Assembly: GCA_902572775.1 (NCBI GenBank)
Contig: CACGHF010000006.1
Span: 1-39,381 of the forward strand
From: an uncultured Pelagibacteraceae bacterium
GTDB lineage: Bacteria > Pseudomonadota > Alphaproteobacteria > Pelagibacterales > Pelagibacteraceae
DNA: 39,381 nt
Direction of reading: 5' to 3'
Part shown: piece by piece, positions 23,301 to 32,600 of the stretch
How the letters are laid out: each line of letters opens with the position of its first letter
Numbering within the stretch: the stretch's first letter is position 1
Notes under the pieces: generated by a model
The model's database searches: none
The model's input: the letters and a program-made list of their open reading frames with translations, nothing else
Told to the model about the DNA's origin: nothing
Translations under genes and position numbers: made by a program

Positions 23301-24896
23301 TATTGGTGGGTTTGTGACTTGACTAAAATTTTGTCTAAAAAAATGATACAACGGTCTATACCTATCTGACAAAACAGCCAATGGTGTATCGTCCCCCATA
23401 GATCCAGTTGCTTCTTTAGCATCTTCTGCCATAGGATGCAGTATGAGCTCAAGATCTTCTAGACTTATTCCAAAAGTATATTGCCTTCTTCTTAAATCAT
23501 CTCCCGAAAAAGAATTTTTTTCATCTGAAATAGTTAACTTATCATCTAAGTCGATAATTTGTGAATTAAAGTGTTTATACTCTTTGGCTAAATAATCTTT
23601 TATTTGCTTGTTTGTAAATACTTTACCTTTTTCTATTCTAACTCCAATTATTTCCCCTGGACCCAATCTTCCCTTTGACAAAATTCTTTTTTCATTTAAT
23701 TCAATCATTCCTGTTTCAGAACCTGCAAATAATAATTTGTCTTTTGTAATTGCGTATCTTAAAGGTCTTAATCCATTTCTATCATTTGCAGCTATAACCC
23801 ACTCATTATCAGTTCCAGCAATAGCAGCTGGTCCATCCCATGGCTCCATTGTACTGTTCAAAAAATTAAATAATTGTTGGTGATCTTTTGGTAGAGTTTT
23901 ATTTTTTTTAGACCATGCGTCTGGAACTAACATAAGCTTAGCCAAAGGCGCAGGCTGACCAGATATATTTAATAATTCAAAAACATTGTCTAATGCAGCA
24001 GAGTCTGATGCTCCCTGTTGTATAACAGGTTTTAAGTTCTCAACATCGTCAAAAAGGGGACTGTTCATCTCTTGTTCATGAACTTTCATCCAATTTTTAT
24101 TTCCTCTATAAGTATTAATTTCCCCATTATGCGCTATAGCTCTAAAGGGTTGAGCTAAATTCCAGCTAGGCGCTGTATTTGTTGAAAATCTTTGATGAAA
24201 AATAGCAAACCTTGAAACAAACCTCTCATCTTTTAAATCAAGGTAGAAATCTGAGATAGCTTCAGCTAAAAACATCCCCTTGTAAATGATAGATTTAGAA
24301 CTCAATGAACAAATATAAAAATTGTTTAAAGATTTTTTAAAAGCTTCATTTTCTATCTTTCTTCTAGTTTCATAAATTTTTCTTTCTAAATCTTTATTTG
24401 TTAATTCTGGATTATAAGGTTTAAACAATACTTGGATAATTTCAGGCATTGTTTGGAATGCCTTTTCTCCTAAAACTTTTGGATTAACTGGAACTTGTCT
24501 CCAACCGTAAATACTAAAATCATTTTTTGTTAATTCACTTTCTACAATAGTTTTGCAACTTTCTTGCGCTGCATAATCGTTCCGAGGCAGAAATATCATA
24601 CCCACACATATTTCAGAATTGTCATGTGTGTGTCCTGTCACTTCTATCTTTTCGATGAAGAAATCTTTTGGTATTTCAACATGAATTCCAGCTCCGTCAC
24701 CAGTTTTCCCATCGGCATCTACAGCACCTCTATGCCAAACTGCTTTTAACGCTTCAATACCATACTCTACAACTTTACGAGATTTTTTACCTTCAGTTGA
24801 TGCAATTATACCAACACCACAAGCATCATGCTCCATATCTTCTGAATAAACATTATTTTCTTTTAAAAGGTGAAGGTTCTTTTTATAATTTTTCAT
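20391..24896 (-). CDS. gltB: Glutamate synthase (NADPH) large chain
   Basis: 1501 aa; N-terminal Ntn Cys [39 protein letters not shown], FMN domain [47 protein letters not shown], Cys cluster [24 protein letters not shown] C-terminal domain. Confidence 0.99.
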   Translation of the reverse strand: [1501 protein letters not shown]

Positions 24897-26335
24897 TAAG
24901 CCACTCTTTTTTCAACTTTAGATTTACTCTCTAAATAAGTTTTAATTGAAGCTGCTGCATCTCTTCCATCTTTTATCGCCCAAACAACTAATGAAGCTCC
25001 TCTAACTATATCACCAGCTGCAAACACCCCTTTTATATTTGTTTCCATAGTATCAAAATCTGTTTTAATAGTTCCCCACTTTGTTACTTGTAATTCACTA
25101 CTATCAAATAAATTCGGTAAATCCTCAGGATCAAAACCTAGTGCTTTGATAACCATATCTGCTTTTGTTTCGTAACTTGAGCCTTCTTGTACTTGTGGCT
25201 TTCTTCTTCCTGTCTCGTCTGGATCACCTAGTTTAATTTGATCTACAATTATTTTTTCTACTTTATTTGTACCTTTAAATTCTTTAGGACTTGATAACCA
25301 AACAAATTCAACACCCTCTTCTTCTGCATTTGCAACTTCTCTTGCAGATCCTGGCATATTTTCTTTATCTCTTCTATACAAACATTTAACAGATTTTGCA
25401 TTCTGTCTTATAGAAGTTCTCACACAATCCATTGCTGTGTCACCTCCACCGATTACAACAACATCTTTACCTTCTGCGTTTAAAATTCCTTTATCAAACA
25501 ACTCAACATCATCTCCTAGACCTTTTTTATTAGACGCTGTTAAAAAATCCATTGCAGGAAAAATATTATCAAGATCATTTCCAGGTAAATTTACTTCTCT
25601 TGCTTTATAAACTCCTGTAGCAATTAAAATTGCATCATGTTTTTTTCTCAATTGGTCTAGACTTGCATCCTTACCAACTTCAAAATTTTGAACAAATTCA
25701 ATTCCTCCATCCTTTAAGAGTTTTGTTCTTCGCTCTACAACTTCTTTTTCTAATTTAAAATTTGGAATTCCATAAATTAATAATCCTCCTGCTCTATCAT
25801 ATCTATCGTAGACAGTTATTTTATACCCATTTTTTCTTAATTGTTCTGCAGCAGCTAAACCAGCAGGACCTGCTCCTATAATTCCTACACTTTGATTTTT
25901 TTCATTCGTTACCTTGATTGGTTTTACCCAGCCCTTAGCCCAAGCATTATCTGTAATATATTTTTCTACTGATCCAATAGTTACTGTTCCATGACCAGAC
26001 TGTTCTATTACACAATTTCCCTCGCATAATCTGTCTTGGGGGCAAATTCGGCCACACACTTCAGGCATATTGTTTGTGCTTTGGGATAATTCATACGCCT
26101 CTTTTAATCTTCCCTCTGCTGTCAGTTTAAGCCAATCTGGAATGTTATTACTTAAAGGACAATGAACTTGGCAAAAAGGTACTCCACATTGCGAACACCT
26201 ACTTGACTGTTCTTTGGCTTTTTCATTGATATACTCGTCATAAATTTCGTTAAAATCTTTCTTTCTCGTATCAACTTCTCTTTTAGGTGGAGTTTGTTGA
26301 CCTATTTTAACAAATTTGAGCATTTTATCTGGCAT
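24896..26335 (-). CDS. gltD: Glutamate synthase (NADPH) small chain
   Basis: 479 aa; CSQCGVPFCQVHCPLSNNIPDW, GRICPQDRLCEGNCV, VGIIGAGPAGLAAAEQLR, VVVIGGGDTAMDC; start overlaps gltB region junction (TAATG). Confidence 0.98.
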   Translation of the reverse strand: MPDKMLKFVKIGQQTPPKREVDTRKKDFNEIYDEYINEKAKEQSSRCSQCGVPFCQVHCPLSNNIPDWLKLTAEGRLKEAYELSQSTNNMPEVCGRICPQDRLCEGNCVIEQSGHGTVTIGSVEKYITDNAWAKGWVKPIKVTNEKNQSVGIIGAGPAGLAAAEQLRKNGYKITVYDRYDRAGGLLIYGIPNFKLEKEVVERRTKLLKDGGIEFVQNFEVGKDASLDQLRKKHDAILIATGVYKAREVNLPGNDLDNIFPAMDFLTASNKKGLGDDVELFDKGILNAEGKDVVVIGGGDTAMDCVRTSIRQNAKSVKCLYRRDKENMPGSAREVANAEEEGVEFVWLSSPKEFKGTNKVEKIIVDQIKLGDPDETGRRKPQVQEGSSYETKADMVIKALGFDPEDLPNLFDSSELQVTKWGTIKTDFDTMETNIKGVFAAGDIVRGASLVVWAIKDGRDAAASIKTYLESKSKVEKRVA

Positions 26336-26392
26336 AATATTATTTAAGTTTTGGCAAAATATACCCTGATTTATGTATATAAAGCATAAAAT

Positions 26393-26411
26393 AGGTCATA
26401 TATATTGACCT
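26393..26411. promoter_or_regulatory. Interrupted palindrome AGGTCA-N7-TGACCT upstream of gltD; possible regulator site
   Basis: aggtca tatatat tgacct read directly, 58 nt upstream of the gltD start. Confidence 0.3.
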
Positions 26412-26518
26412 TAATTTGTAAATTATTACCGCCAATAAACAAGTTTTTAATTATTGCATAGCTATTATGCTTAAATCGAATTGTTTTAAATAAATACTTT
26501 ATAAGTTACGAAGAAATA

Positions 26519-27283
26519 ATGTTTCAAAATATTATAGAAGTTTTAATTCTCTCTGCAATTCAAGGAATATCTGAATTTCTTCCTATTAGTTCCTCTGCTC
26601 ATTTAATTTTGGTTTCTACTTTATATGAATTTAAATCTAGTTCTTTACTTATTGATATCAGCCTCCACCTAGGTTCTCTAATAGCAATAATTTATTTTTT
26701 TAAAGATGAGTTGTTTGATATCAGAAAAAATAAAAGAATTTTAAATTTAATTGTATTAGGATCTATTCCGTTAATAATTGTTGGATACATACTTTATAGT
26801 ACAAATTTAATTTATCAGTTAAGAAATTTAGAAGTCATTGCTTGGACTACTTTTATATTTGCAATAATTTTATACATCTCAGACAAAAATCGATTTGATA
26901 AAAAAATTTCTTCAAATTTAAATTTTCAGTCAATAATATTTATAGGTATTTTCCAAATTTTCTCTCTTGTGCCTGGAGTGAGTAGGGCAGGAATTACTAT
27001 AACAGCTGCGAGAATTTTAAAATTTAATAGAGTAGACTCAAGTAAGATATCTTTTTTACTTTCAATCCCAGCATTGACTGGAGCAAGTGTCTTAAGCTTA
27101 AAAGACGTGTTGGAACAGTCAATCCAGTTTAATTACTTAGTTGTTATTGGGATTATATCTTCTTTTATTTTTTCTTTTCTAACGGTTAAATTCTTTTTAA
27201 TTTATATAAATAAATTTTCAATGAATGCGTTTGTAATTTATAGAATAATAATTGCTTTAATTTTATTTAGTTTAATTTATTAA
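26519..27283 (+). CDS. uppP: Undecaprenyl-diphosphatase
   Basis: 254 aa hydrophobic; IQGISEFLPISSSAHLIL and FSLVPGVSRAGITITAARIL motifs. Confidence 0.97.
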   Translation: MFQNIIEVLILSAIQGISEFLPISSSAHLILVSTLYEFKSSSLLIDISLHLGSLIAIIYFFKDELFDIRKNKRILNLIVLGSIPLIIVGYILYSTNLIYQLRNLEVIAWTTFIFAIILYISDKNRFDKKISSNLNFQSIIFIGIFQIFSLVPGVSRAGITITAARILKFNRVDSSKISFLLSIPALTGASVLSLKDVLEQSIQFNYLVVIGIISSFIFSFLTVKFFLIYINKFSMNAFVIYRIIIALILFSLIY

Positions 27284-28173
27284 GTATATTTCTTTTTAAT
27301 TAAAGGCAGTAATTGAGACAATAGAACTCCACATAGAATAAAAAAGCATCCAAGTAAATTATTAACATCTAGAATTTGATTTAAAATAAACCAAGCAGCT
27401 ATAGTCGCAAATACACCTTCAAGAGAAAAAATTATAGCTGCAGGCGCTGGAGTAATATTACGCTGAGCATAAATTTGTAGAACAAATGCAAATCCCCCAG
27501 ATAATATACCCGCATATAAAATTGAATAAATTTCCATTAAAATATTGCTGAAAATAAATTCTTCATAAATAATTCCAATTATAAATGAAAAAATTGCCAC
27601 AATTAAAGTCTGCAAAGCTCCTAAGGTAAGTGGAAGATTGTATTTAGTTATAATGATCCCAGTAAAAATAATATGAGTGCTCCAAAATAAAGCTCCCAGA
27701 ACAACTAGAGTATCTCCTAATCTTACTGTTGCATCATGAAAATTTGTTAATAAATATCCTCCAATTAAACATAAAACTACAGAAGGCCATACACTCCAAT
27801 GCATTGATTTTTTACCAAACAAAAAAATGATAATCGGTACCATTGGCACATAAAAAATTGTAAAAAAAGCAGCATTTGCAACATCTGTATAAAGCAAAGC
27901 AACTTGTTGAAGTGCAGAGCCTAAAAATAAAGAAATTCCAATTAATAATGAATAAATGATGAAAGTTTTTTTATCTAATTTAAATTCTGATTTAAAATTT
28001 TTTAATTCAAATAAAATCATAAGTGGAATTATGGCTAAAAAACCAACAAAAAACCTCACAGCATTAAATGTAAAAGGACCGATATTGTCCATGCCTGTGT
28101 CTTGAGCAATAAAAGTTGTTCCCCAAATGAAAGTGCACAATAAGGCACTAAATAATGATATGGATTTACTCAT
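27280..28173 (-). CDS. EamA/DMT-family transporter
   Basis: 297 aa, about 10 hydrophobic segments; FIWGTTFIAQ, second repeat LGALFWSTHIIFTG, SLEGVFATIAAWFIL. Confidence 0.9.
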   Translation of the reverse strand: MSKSISLFSALLCTFIWGTTFIAQDTGMDNIGPFTFNAVRFFVGFLAIIPLMILFELKNFKSEFKLDKKTFIIYSLLIGISLFLGSALQQVALLYTDVANAAFFTIFYVPMVPIIIFLFGKKSMHWSVWPSVVLCLIGGYLLTNFHDATVRLGDTLVVLGALFWSTHIIFTGIIITKYNLPLTLGALQTLIVAIFSFIIGIIYEEFIFSNILMEIYSILYAGILSGGFAFVLQIYAQRNITPAPAAIIFSLEGVFATIAAWFILNQILDVNNLLGCFFILCGVLLSQLLPLIKKKYT

Positions 28174-28179
28174 TTTTAA

Positions 28180-29442
28180 TTAGACAGCTAGTTTATAAGC
28201 AAAATTTTTACCTAAGTTTTCTTTTAGATCATTATTAAACCTAGCTGCTTCTGCACCATCAATAATTCTGTGATCATAAGATAAAGAAATTGGCAGCATA
28301 GTCCTGGTTTGAAACTTCCCATTCATAAAAATTTGTTTTTTTTCTGATCTTCCTACTCCTAATATAGCAACTTCAGGATAATTAATTATAGGGGTAAAAA
28401 ATGAACCTCCTATACCTCCTAAACTCGTAATAGTCATAGAGCCACCAAACAATTCTTTTTTATCAATTTTTAAATTTCTACAAAGTTCACTTACCTCTTT
28501 CAATTCTTTGCTTATTAGAGAAATTTTTTTGTTATTTGCATTTCTTATTTTAGGAACCATTAATCCATTTGGCGTGTCAACTGCTATCCCAATATGGTAA
28601 TATTTTTTTAAAGTCATTTTTCCAGTCTCAATTTCATCGATAGAAGAATTAAAACTAGGAAATTTCTTAAGAGATGCAACTAAAGCCTTTATTATAAAGG
28701 CTAGAGGTGTAATTTTAATTTTTTCTCCAGTATACATATCTGTTAATGAACTTCTAAAACTTTCCATCTCCGTTATGTCGGCTTCATCGTGATTTGTAAC
28801 ATGAGGAATTGTTGTCCAAGAATTTGTAAGATATTTTGATGATAATTTTTTTACTCTTGGAATGTCATTAATTTCTATTTCACCAAAATCAGAATGTTCA
28901 AATTCGTTTTTTATTTTATCTGGTTTACTATCTTTTACTACAACGTTGTTTTTTGAATTAGATGAAACAAATTTTTTAATATCATCCTCAACAACTCTGC
29001 CATCTTTCTGACTTCCTGCTACTTGATTAATATCTACACCAAGTTCTCTAGCAAATTTTCTAGCTTTTGGACTTGCAGATGAAATATCTGAAATATTATT
29101 TTTAGAATAAATTTTTTCTTGGATTTCAGGTTTTATTACCTCAATATTTTTTGACTCTTTTTCAATTTCTTTTTTTTCTTTGACCTCTTCCTTTATAGCT
29201 TCAGAGGTGCTTTCTATAGTTAAAATTAAGTCACCCTCAGAAACTTTGTCTCCTACTTTTATTTTTAAATTTTTAATTTTACCATCTATATTTGATGGTA
29301 TTTCTACGCTAGATTTATCACTTTCAATTGTTATTAGAGCATCATTTTTTTTAATTGATTGACCTTCAGAAACTAATACCTCAATTACCTCGACATCTTT
29401 GAAATCTCCAATATTAGGTACTTTAATCTCAGTTTCTGACAT
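28180..29442 (-). CDS. aceF: Dihydrolipoamide acetyltransferase, E2 of pyruvate dehydrogenase
   Basis: 420 aa; single lipoyl domain (ITIESDKSSVEIPS, Lys43), E3-binding domain ASPKARKFARELGVDINQVAGSQKDGRVVEDDI, catalytic LSYDHRIIDGAEAARF. Confidence 0.96.
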   Translation of the reverse strand: MSETEIKVPNIGDFKDVEVIEVLVSEGQSIKKNDALITIESDKSSVEIPSNIDGKIKNLKIKVGDKVSEGDLILTIESTSEAIKEEVKEKKEIEKESKNIEVIKPEIQEKIYSKNNISDISSASPKARKFARELGVDINQVAGSQKDGRVVEDDIKKFVSSNSKNNVVVKDSKPDKIKNEFEHSDFGEIEINDIPRVKKLSSKYLTNSWTTIPHVTNHDEADITEMESFRSSLTDMYTGEKIKITPLAFIIKALVASLKKFPSFNSSIDEIETGKMTLKKYYHIGIAVDTPNGLMVPKIRNANNKKISLISKELKEVSELCRNLKIDKKELFGGSMTITSLGGIGGSFFTPIINYPEVAILGVGRSEKKQIFMNGKFQTRTMLPISLSYDHRIIDGAEAARFNNDLKENLGKNFAYKLAV

Positions 29443-32400
29443 TTATAATTTCGTTGGCATTGGTTTGTTGCTGTCAATATTATACTTCTTCATTGCATCT
29501 TTTGCATATTTAGAAGTTATAAGTTGTTCTTTTGCCAAAATACTTAAACCGTAAGCAACCAAATGTTCTTTATCTACCTCAAAAAATTTTCTTAAATTTT
29601 TTCTTGTATCACTTCTTCCAAAACCATCTGCTCCTAATGAATAAAAACTTTTATTAGTATAAGATCTGATTTGATCTGAATTCATTCTCATATAATCAGA
29701 TGCAGCCATAATTGGGCCTTCTGTTTGGCCTAAACATTGCTCAACAAAAGATTTTTTAGGTTCTTTATCAGGATTTAAAAGATTATATCTTTCTACTTCC
29801 ATTCCATCTTTTCTTAATTCATTAAAACTTGTTACACTCCATATCTCGCTGTCAATTTGATAATCATTTTGCAAAATCTCTGCAGCAGAGATCATTTCCC
29901 TTAAGATTGTTCCTGATCCTAAAAGTTGGATTTTAGTTTTTTTGTATTTGTTAAATTCTTTTATTTTATACATACCCTTTAAAATACCTTCCTCACAATT
30001 TTTATCTTTCGGCATTTCTGGGTGTATGTAATTTTCATTCATTGTTGTAATATAATAAAAAACATTCTCATTTTTCTCATGCATTCTTCTTAGACCTTCT
30101 CGAAAAATTACAGCTAATTCATAGTGAAATGTAGGATCATAGGTTACGCAATTTGGAATGGTTGACGCAATTAAGTGACTATGCCCATCCTGGTGTTGCA
30201 ATCCTTCTCCAGCTAATGTTGTTCTTCCAGCTGTTGCGCCCACCAAAAATCCTCTAGCCTGACTATCCCCGGCCGCCCAAGCTAAGTCTCCTATCCTTTG
30301 GAAACCAAACATTGAATAAAAAATATAAATTGGGATCATTTCGATATCATGATTAGTATATGCAGTGGCAGCAGCAATCCATGAAGACATAGCACCTGCC
30401 TCATTGATACCTTCTTCTAAAACTTGACCACTTTTATCTTCTCTATAAGAACTTAATTGAGCTGCATCCTCAGGTTCATATTTTTGCCCCTCATGTGCAT
30501 AAATTCCAATTTTTTGGAAAAAACCTTCCATGCCAAACGTTCTGGCTTCATCAGGAATAATTGGAACTAATCTTGGAGATATATTTTTATCTCTTAATAA
30601 ATTAGTTAACATTCTCACAAGTGCCATTGTAGTAGACATTTCTTTTTCACCAGTCGATACTTTCATAAAATCAAAAATATCTTTGGTTGGCGCTTTTATT
30701 GGTTTTGCAAAAGTAGATCGTTCAGGTAAAAATCCACCTAATTTAATTCTTCTTTCTTTAATATATTTTATTTCAGATGATTTTTCATCAGGCTTAAAAT
30801 ATTCAATATTTCTCACCTGTTCATCTGTTAAAGGAACATCAAATCGATCTCTGTAATACATCAGATCATCAACATCTAATTTTTTAGTTTGGTGAGTAGT
30901 ATTCACACTTTCACCAGATTTTCCCATTCCATAACCTTTAATAGTTTTAGCGATAATTACAGTTGGACTTCCTTGGTTTTTAGTTGCTTTATCATATGCG
31001 GCAAAAACTTTATGAGGATCATGTCCACCTCTGTTTAGCCGCCATATATCTTTATCAGACATACTTGAAACTAATTCAAATGTTTCAGGAGATTTTCCAA
31101 AAAACTTTTCCCTTACATAAGCACCATCTCTTGCTTTCATTGCTTGATATTCACCATCTACGGTTTCATTCATAATTTTAACTAAGTGACCAGTTTTATC
31201 ATTAGCAAGCAATGAGTCCCAATATGATCCCCAAATAACTTTAATTACATTCCAACCAGCACCTCTAAAACTTCCTTCAAGTTCTTGAATAATTTTTCCA
31301 TTACCTCTAACTGGACCATCCAATCTTTGAAGGTTGCAATTGACTACAAAAATTAAATTATCTAAATTTTCTCTTGCAGCCAGCCCAATTGCTCCCATTG
31401 ACTCTGGCTCATCCATTTCTCCATCACCTAAAAAAGCCCATACTTTTCTTCCTTCATCTTTAATCAAACCTCTATTGATTAAATATTTCATGTATCTAGC
31501 TTGATATATAGCAAGCATAGGACCTAACCCCATAGATACTGTGGGGAACTGCCAAAATTTTGGCATTAACCAAGGGTGTGGATATGAAGATAAACCTCCA
31601 GGCTTTACCTCTTGTCTAAAACTATCTAATTGTTTCTCATTTAATCTGCCCTCTAAGAATGCCCTTGCGTACATTCCTGGTGCACTATGTCCTTGGAAGT
31701 ATATTAAATCTCCACCAAATTTATTATTTTTTGCTCTCCAAAAATGGTTCATACCAACATCATATAATGTTGCAGCAGATGCAAATGTGCCAATGTGTCC
31801 ACCAAGCTCAGGATATTTTTTATTTGCTCGAACTACCATTGCTGCTGCATTCCATCTAATTAAAGATCTAATTCTTCTTTCAATATTTTGGTCACCACTA
31901 GACTTTACTTCAGCCTCTGGAGGTATTGTATTAATGTATGGAGTATTTTGAGTATAAGGAATATTCGCACCTTCACGATAAGCTTTATTAATTAGTTCTT
32001 TAATTAAAAAATGAGCTCTTTGATTTCCATCTTTCGAAATAACTGCAGATAAAGACTCTAACCAATCTTGGGTTTCAAGTGGATCAATATCAGTCCCATT
32101 AACTACTTGAATTGTGGATTGTTTTTTTTCAATTATAGACTCAGATATAATTTTTTTTTCCTCTTTTTTTTCAGCTGTTACTTCTTCAGCTTGTTTAATT
32201 ATATTTTCTGTATCTTTAGGAATAGTGCTTTCTGATGATATTTTTGATAACGATTTAAGATTAAGCAACAAATCTCCTTTAGAAACTTTATCACCAACTT
32301 TAACTGCTAAACTATCTACTGTCCCAGCCACTGTAGAAGGAATTTCAACACTTGATTTATCACTTTCAATTGTGACTAATGGATCATTTTCTTTAATTTG

Positions 32401-32481
32401 ATCACCAGGTTTTACAAGTATCTCTATAACCTCAACATTTTCAAAATCACCAATGTCAGGAACAAGTAATTTTTCGCTCAT
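29443..32481 (-). CDS. aceE: Pyruvate dehydrogenase E1 (homodimeric type) with N-terminal lipoyl domain
   Basis: 1012 aa; aa 1-80 lipoyl domain (VTIESDKSSVEIPS, Lys42), charged linker, then DIDPLETQDWLESLSAVI...E1 with GDGEMDEPESMGAIGLA and NCNLQRLDGPVRGNGKIIQELEGSFRGAGWNVIKVIWG. Confidence 0.96.
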   Translation of the reverse strand: MSEKLLVPDIGDFENVEVIEILVKPGDQIKENDPLVTIESDKSSVEIPSTVAGTVDSLAVKVGDKVSKGDLLLNLKSLSKISSESTIPKDTENIIKQAEEVTAEKKEEKKIISESIIEKKQSTIQVVNGTDIDPLETQDWLESLSAVISKDGNQRAHFLIKELINKAYREGANIPYTQNTPYINTIPPEAEVKSSGDQNIERRIRSLIRWNAAAMVVRANKKYPELGGHIGTFASAATLYDVGMNHFWRAKNNKFGGDLIYFQGHSAPGMYARAFLEGRLNEKQLDSFRQEVKPGGLSSYPHPWLMPKFWQFPTVSMGLGPMLAIYQARYMKYLINRGLIKDEGRKVWAFLGDGEMDEPESMGAIGLAARENLDNLIFVVNCNLQRLDGPVRGNGKIIQELEGSFRGAGWNVIKVIWGSYWDSLLANDKTGHLVKIMNETVDGEYQAMKARDGAYVREKFFGKSPETFELVSSMSDKDIWRLNRGGHDPHKVFAAYDKATKNQGSPTVIIAKTIKGYGMGKSGESVNTTHQTKKLDVDDLMYYRDRFDVPLTDEQVRNIEYFKPDEKSSEIKYIKERRIKLGGFLPERSTFAKPIKAPTKDIFDFMKVSTGEKEMSTTMALVRMLTNLLRDKNISPRLVPIIPDEARTFGMEGFFQKIGIYAHEGQKYEPEDAAQLSSYREDKSGQVLEEGINEAGAMSSWIAAATAYTNHDIEMIPIYIFYSMFGFQRIGDLAWAAGDSQARGFLVGATAGRTTLAGEGLQHQDGHSHLIASTIPNCVTYDPTFHYELAVIFREGLRRMHEKNENVFYYITTMNENYIHPEMPKDKNCEEGILKGMYKIKEFNKYKKTKIQLLGSGTILREMISAAEILQNDYQIDSEIWSVTSFNELRKDGMEVERYNLLNPDKEPKKSFVEQCLGQTEGPIMAASDYMRMNSDQIRSYTNKSFYSLGADGFGRSDTRKNLRKFFEVDKEHLVAYGLSILAKEQLITSKYAKDAMKKYNIDSNKPMPTKL

Positions 32482-32600
32482 TTTTTAAAATGTTTTATAT
32501 ACCTAAAAAAACATTATTGGATTTTATTTTAACACATTAATATGGTTTTTTCGTTAATCTTGTATTTTTATTCTATAAAAAATAAAAAAATAAATGAATT

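Noticed and set aside
31541-31951. 136-aa plus-strand ORF (and other plus ORFs at 30530, 30984, 31659, 32114, 29180)
   Set aside because: All lie antisense inside aceE/aceF coding sequence; no recognisable domain.
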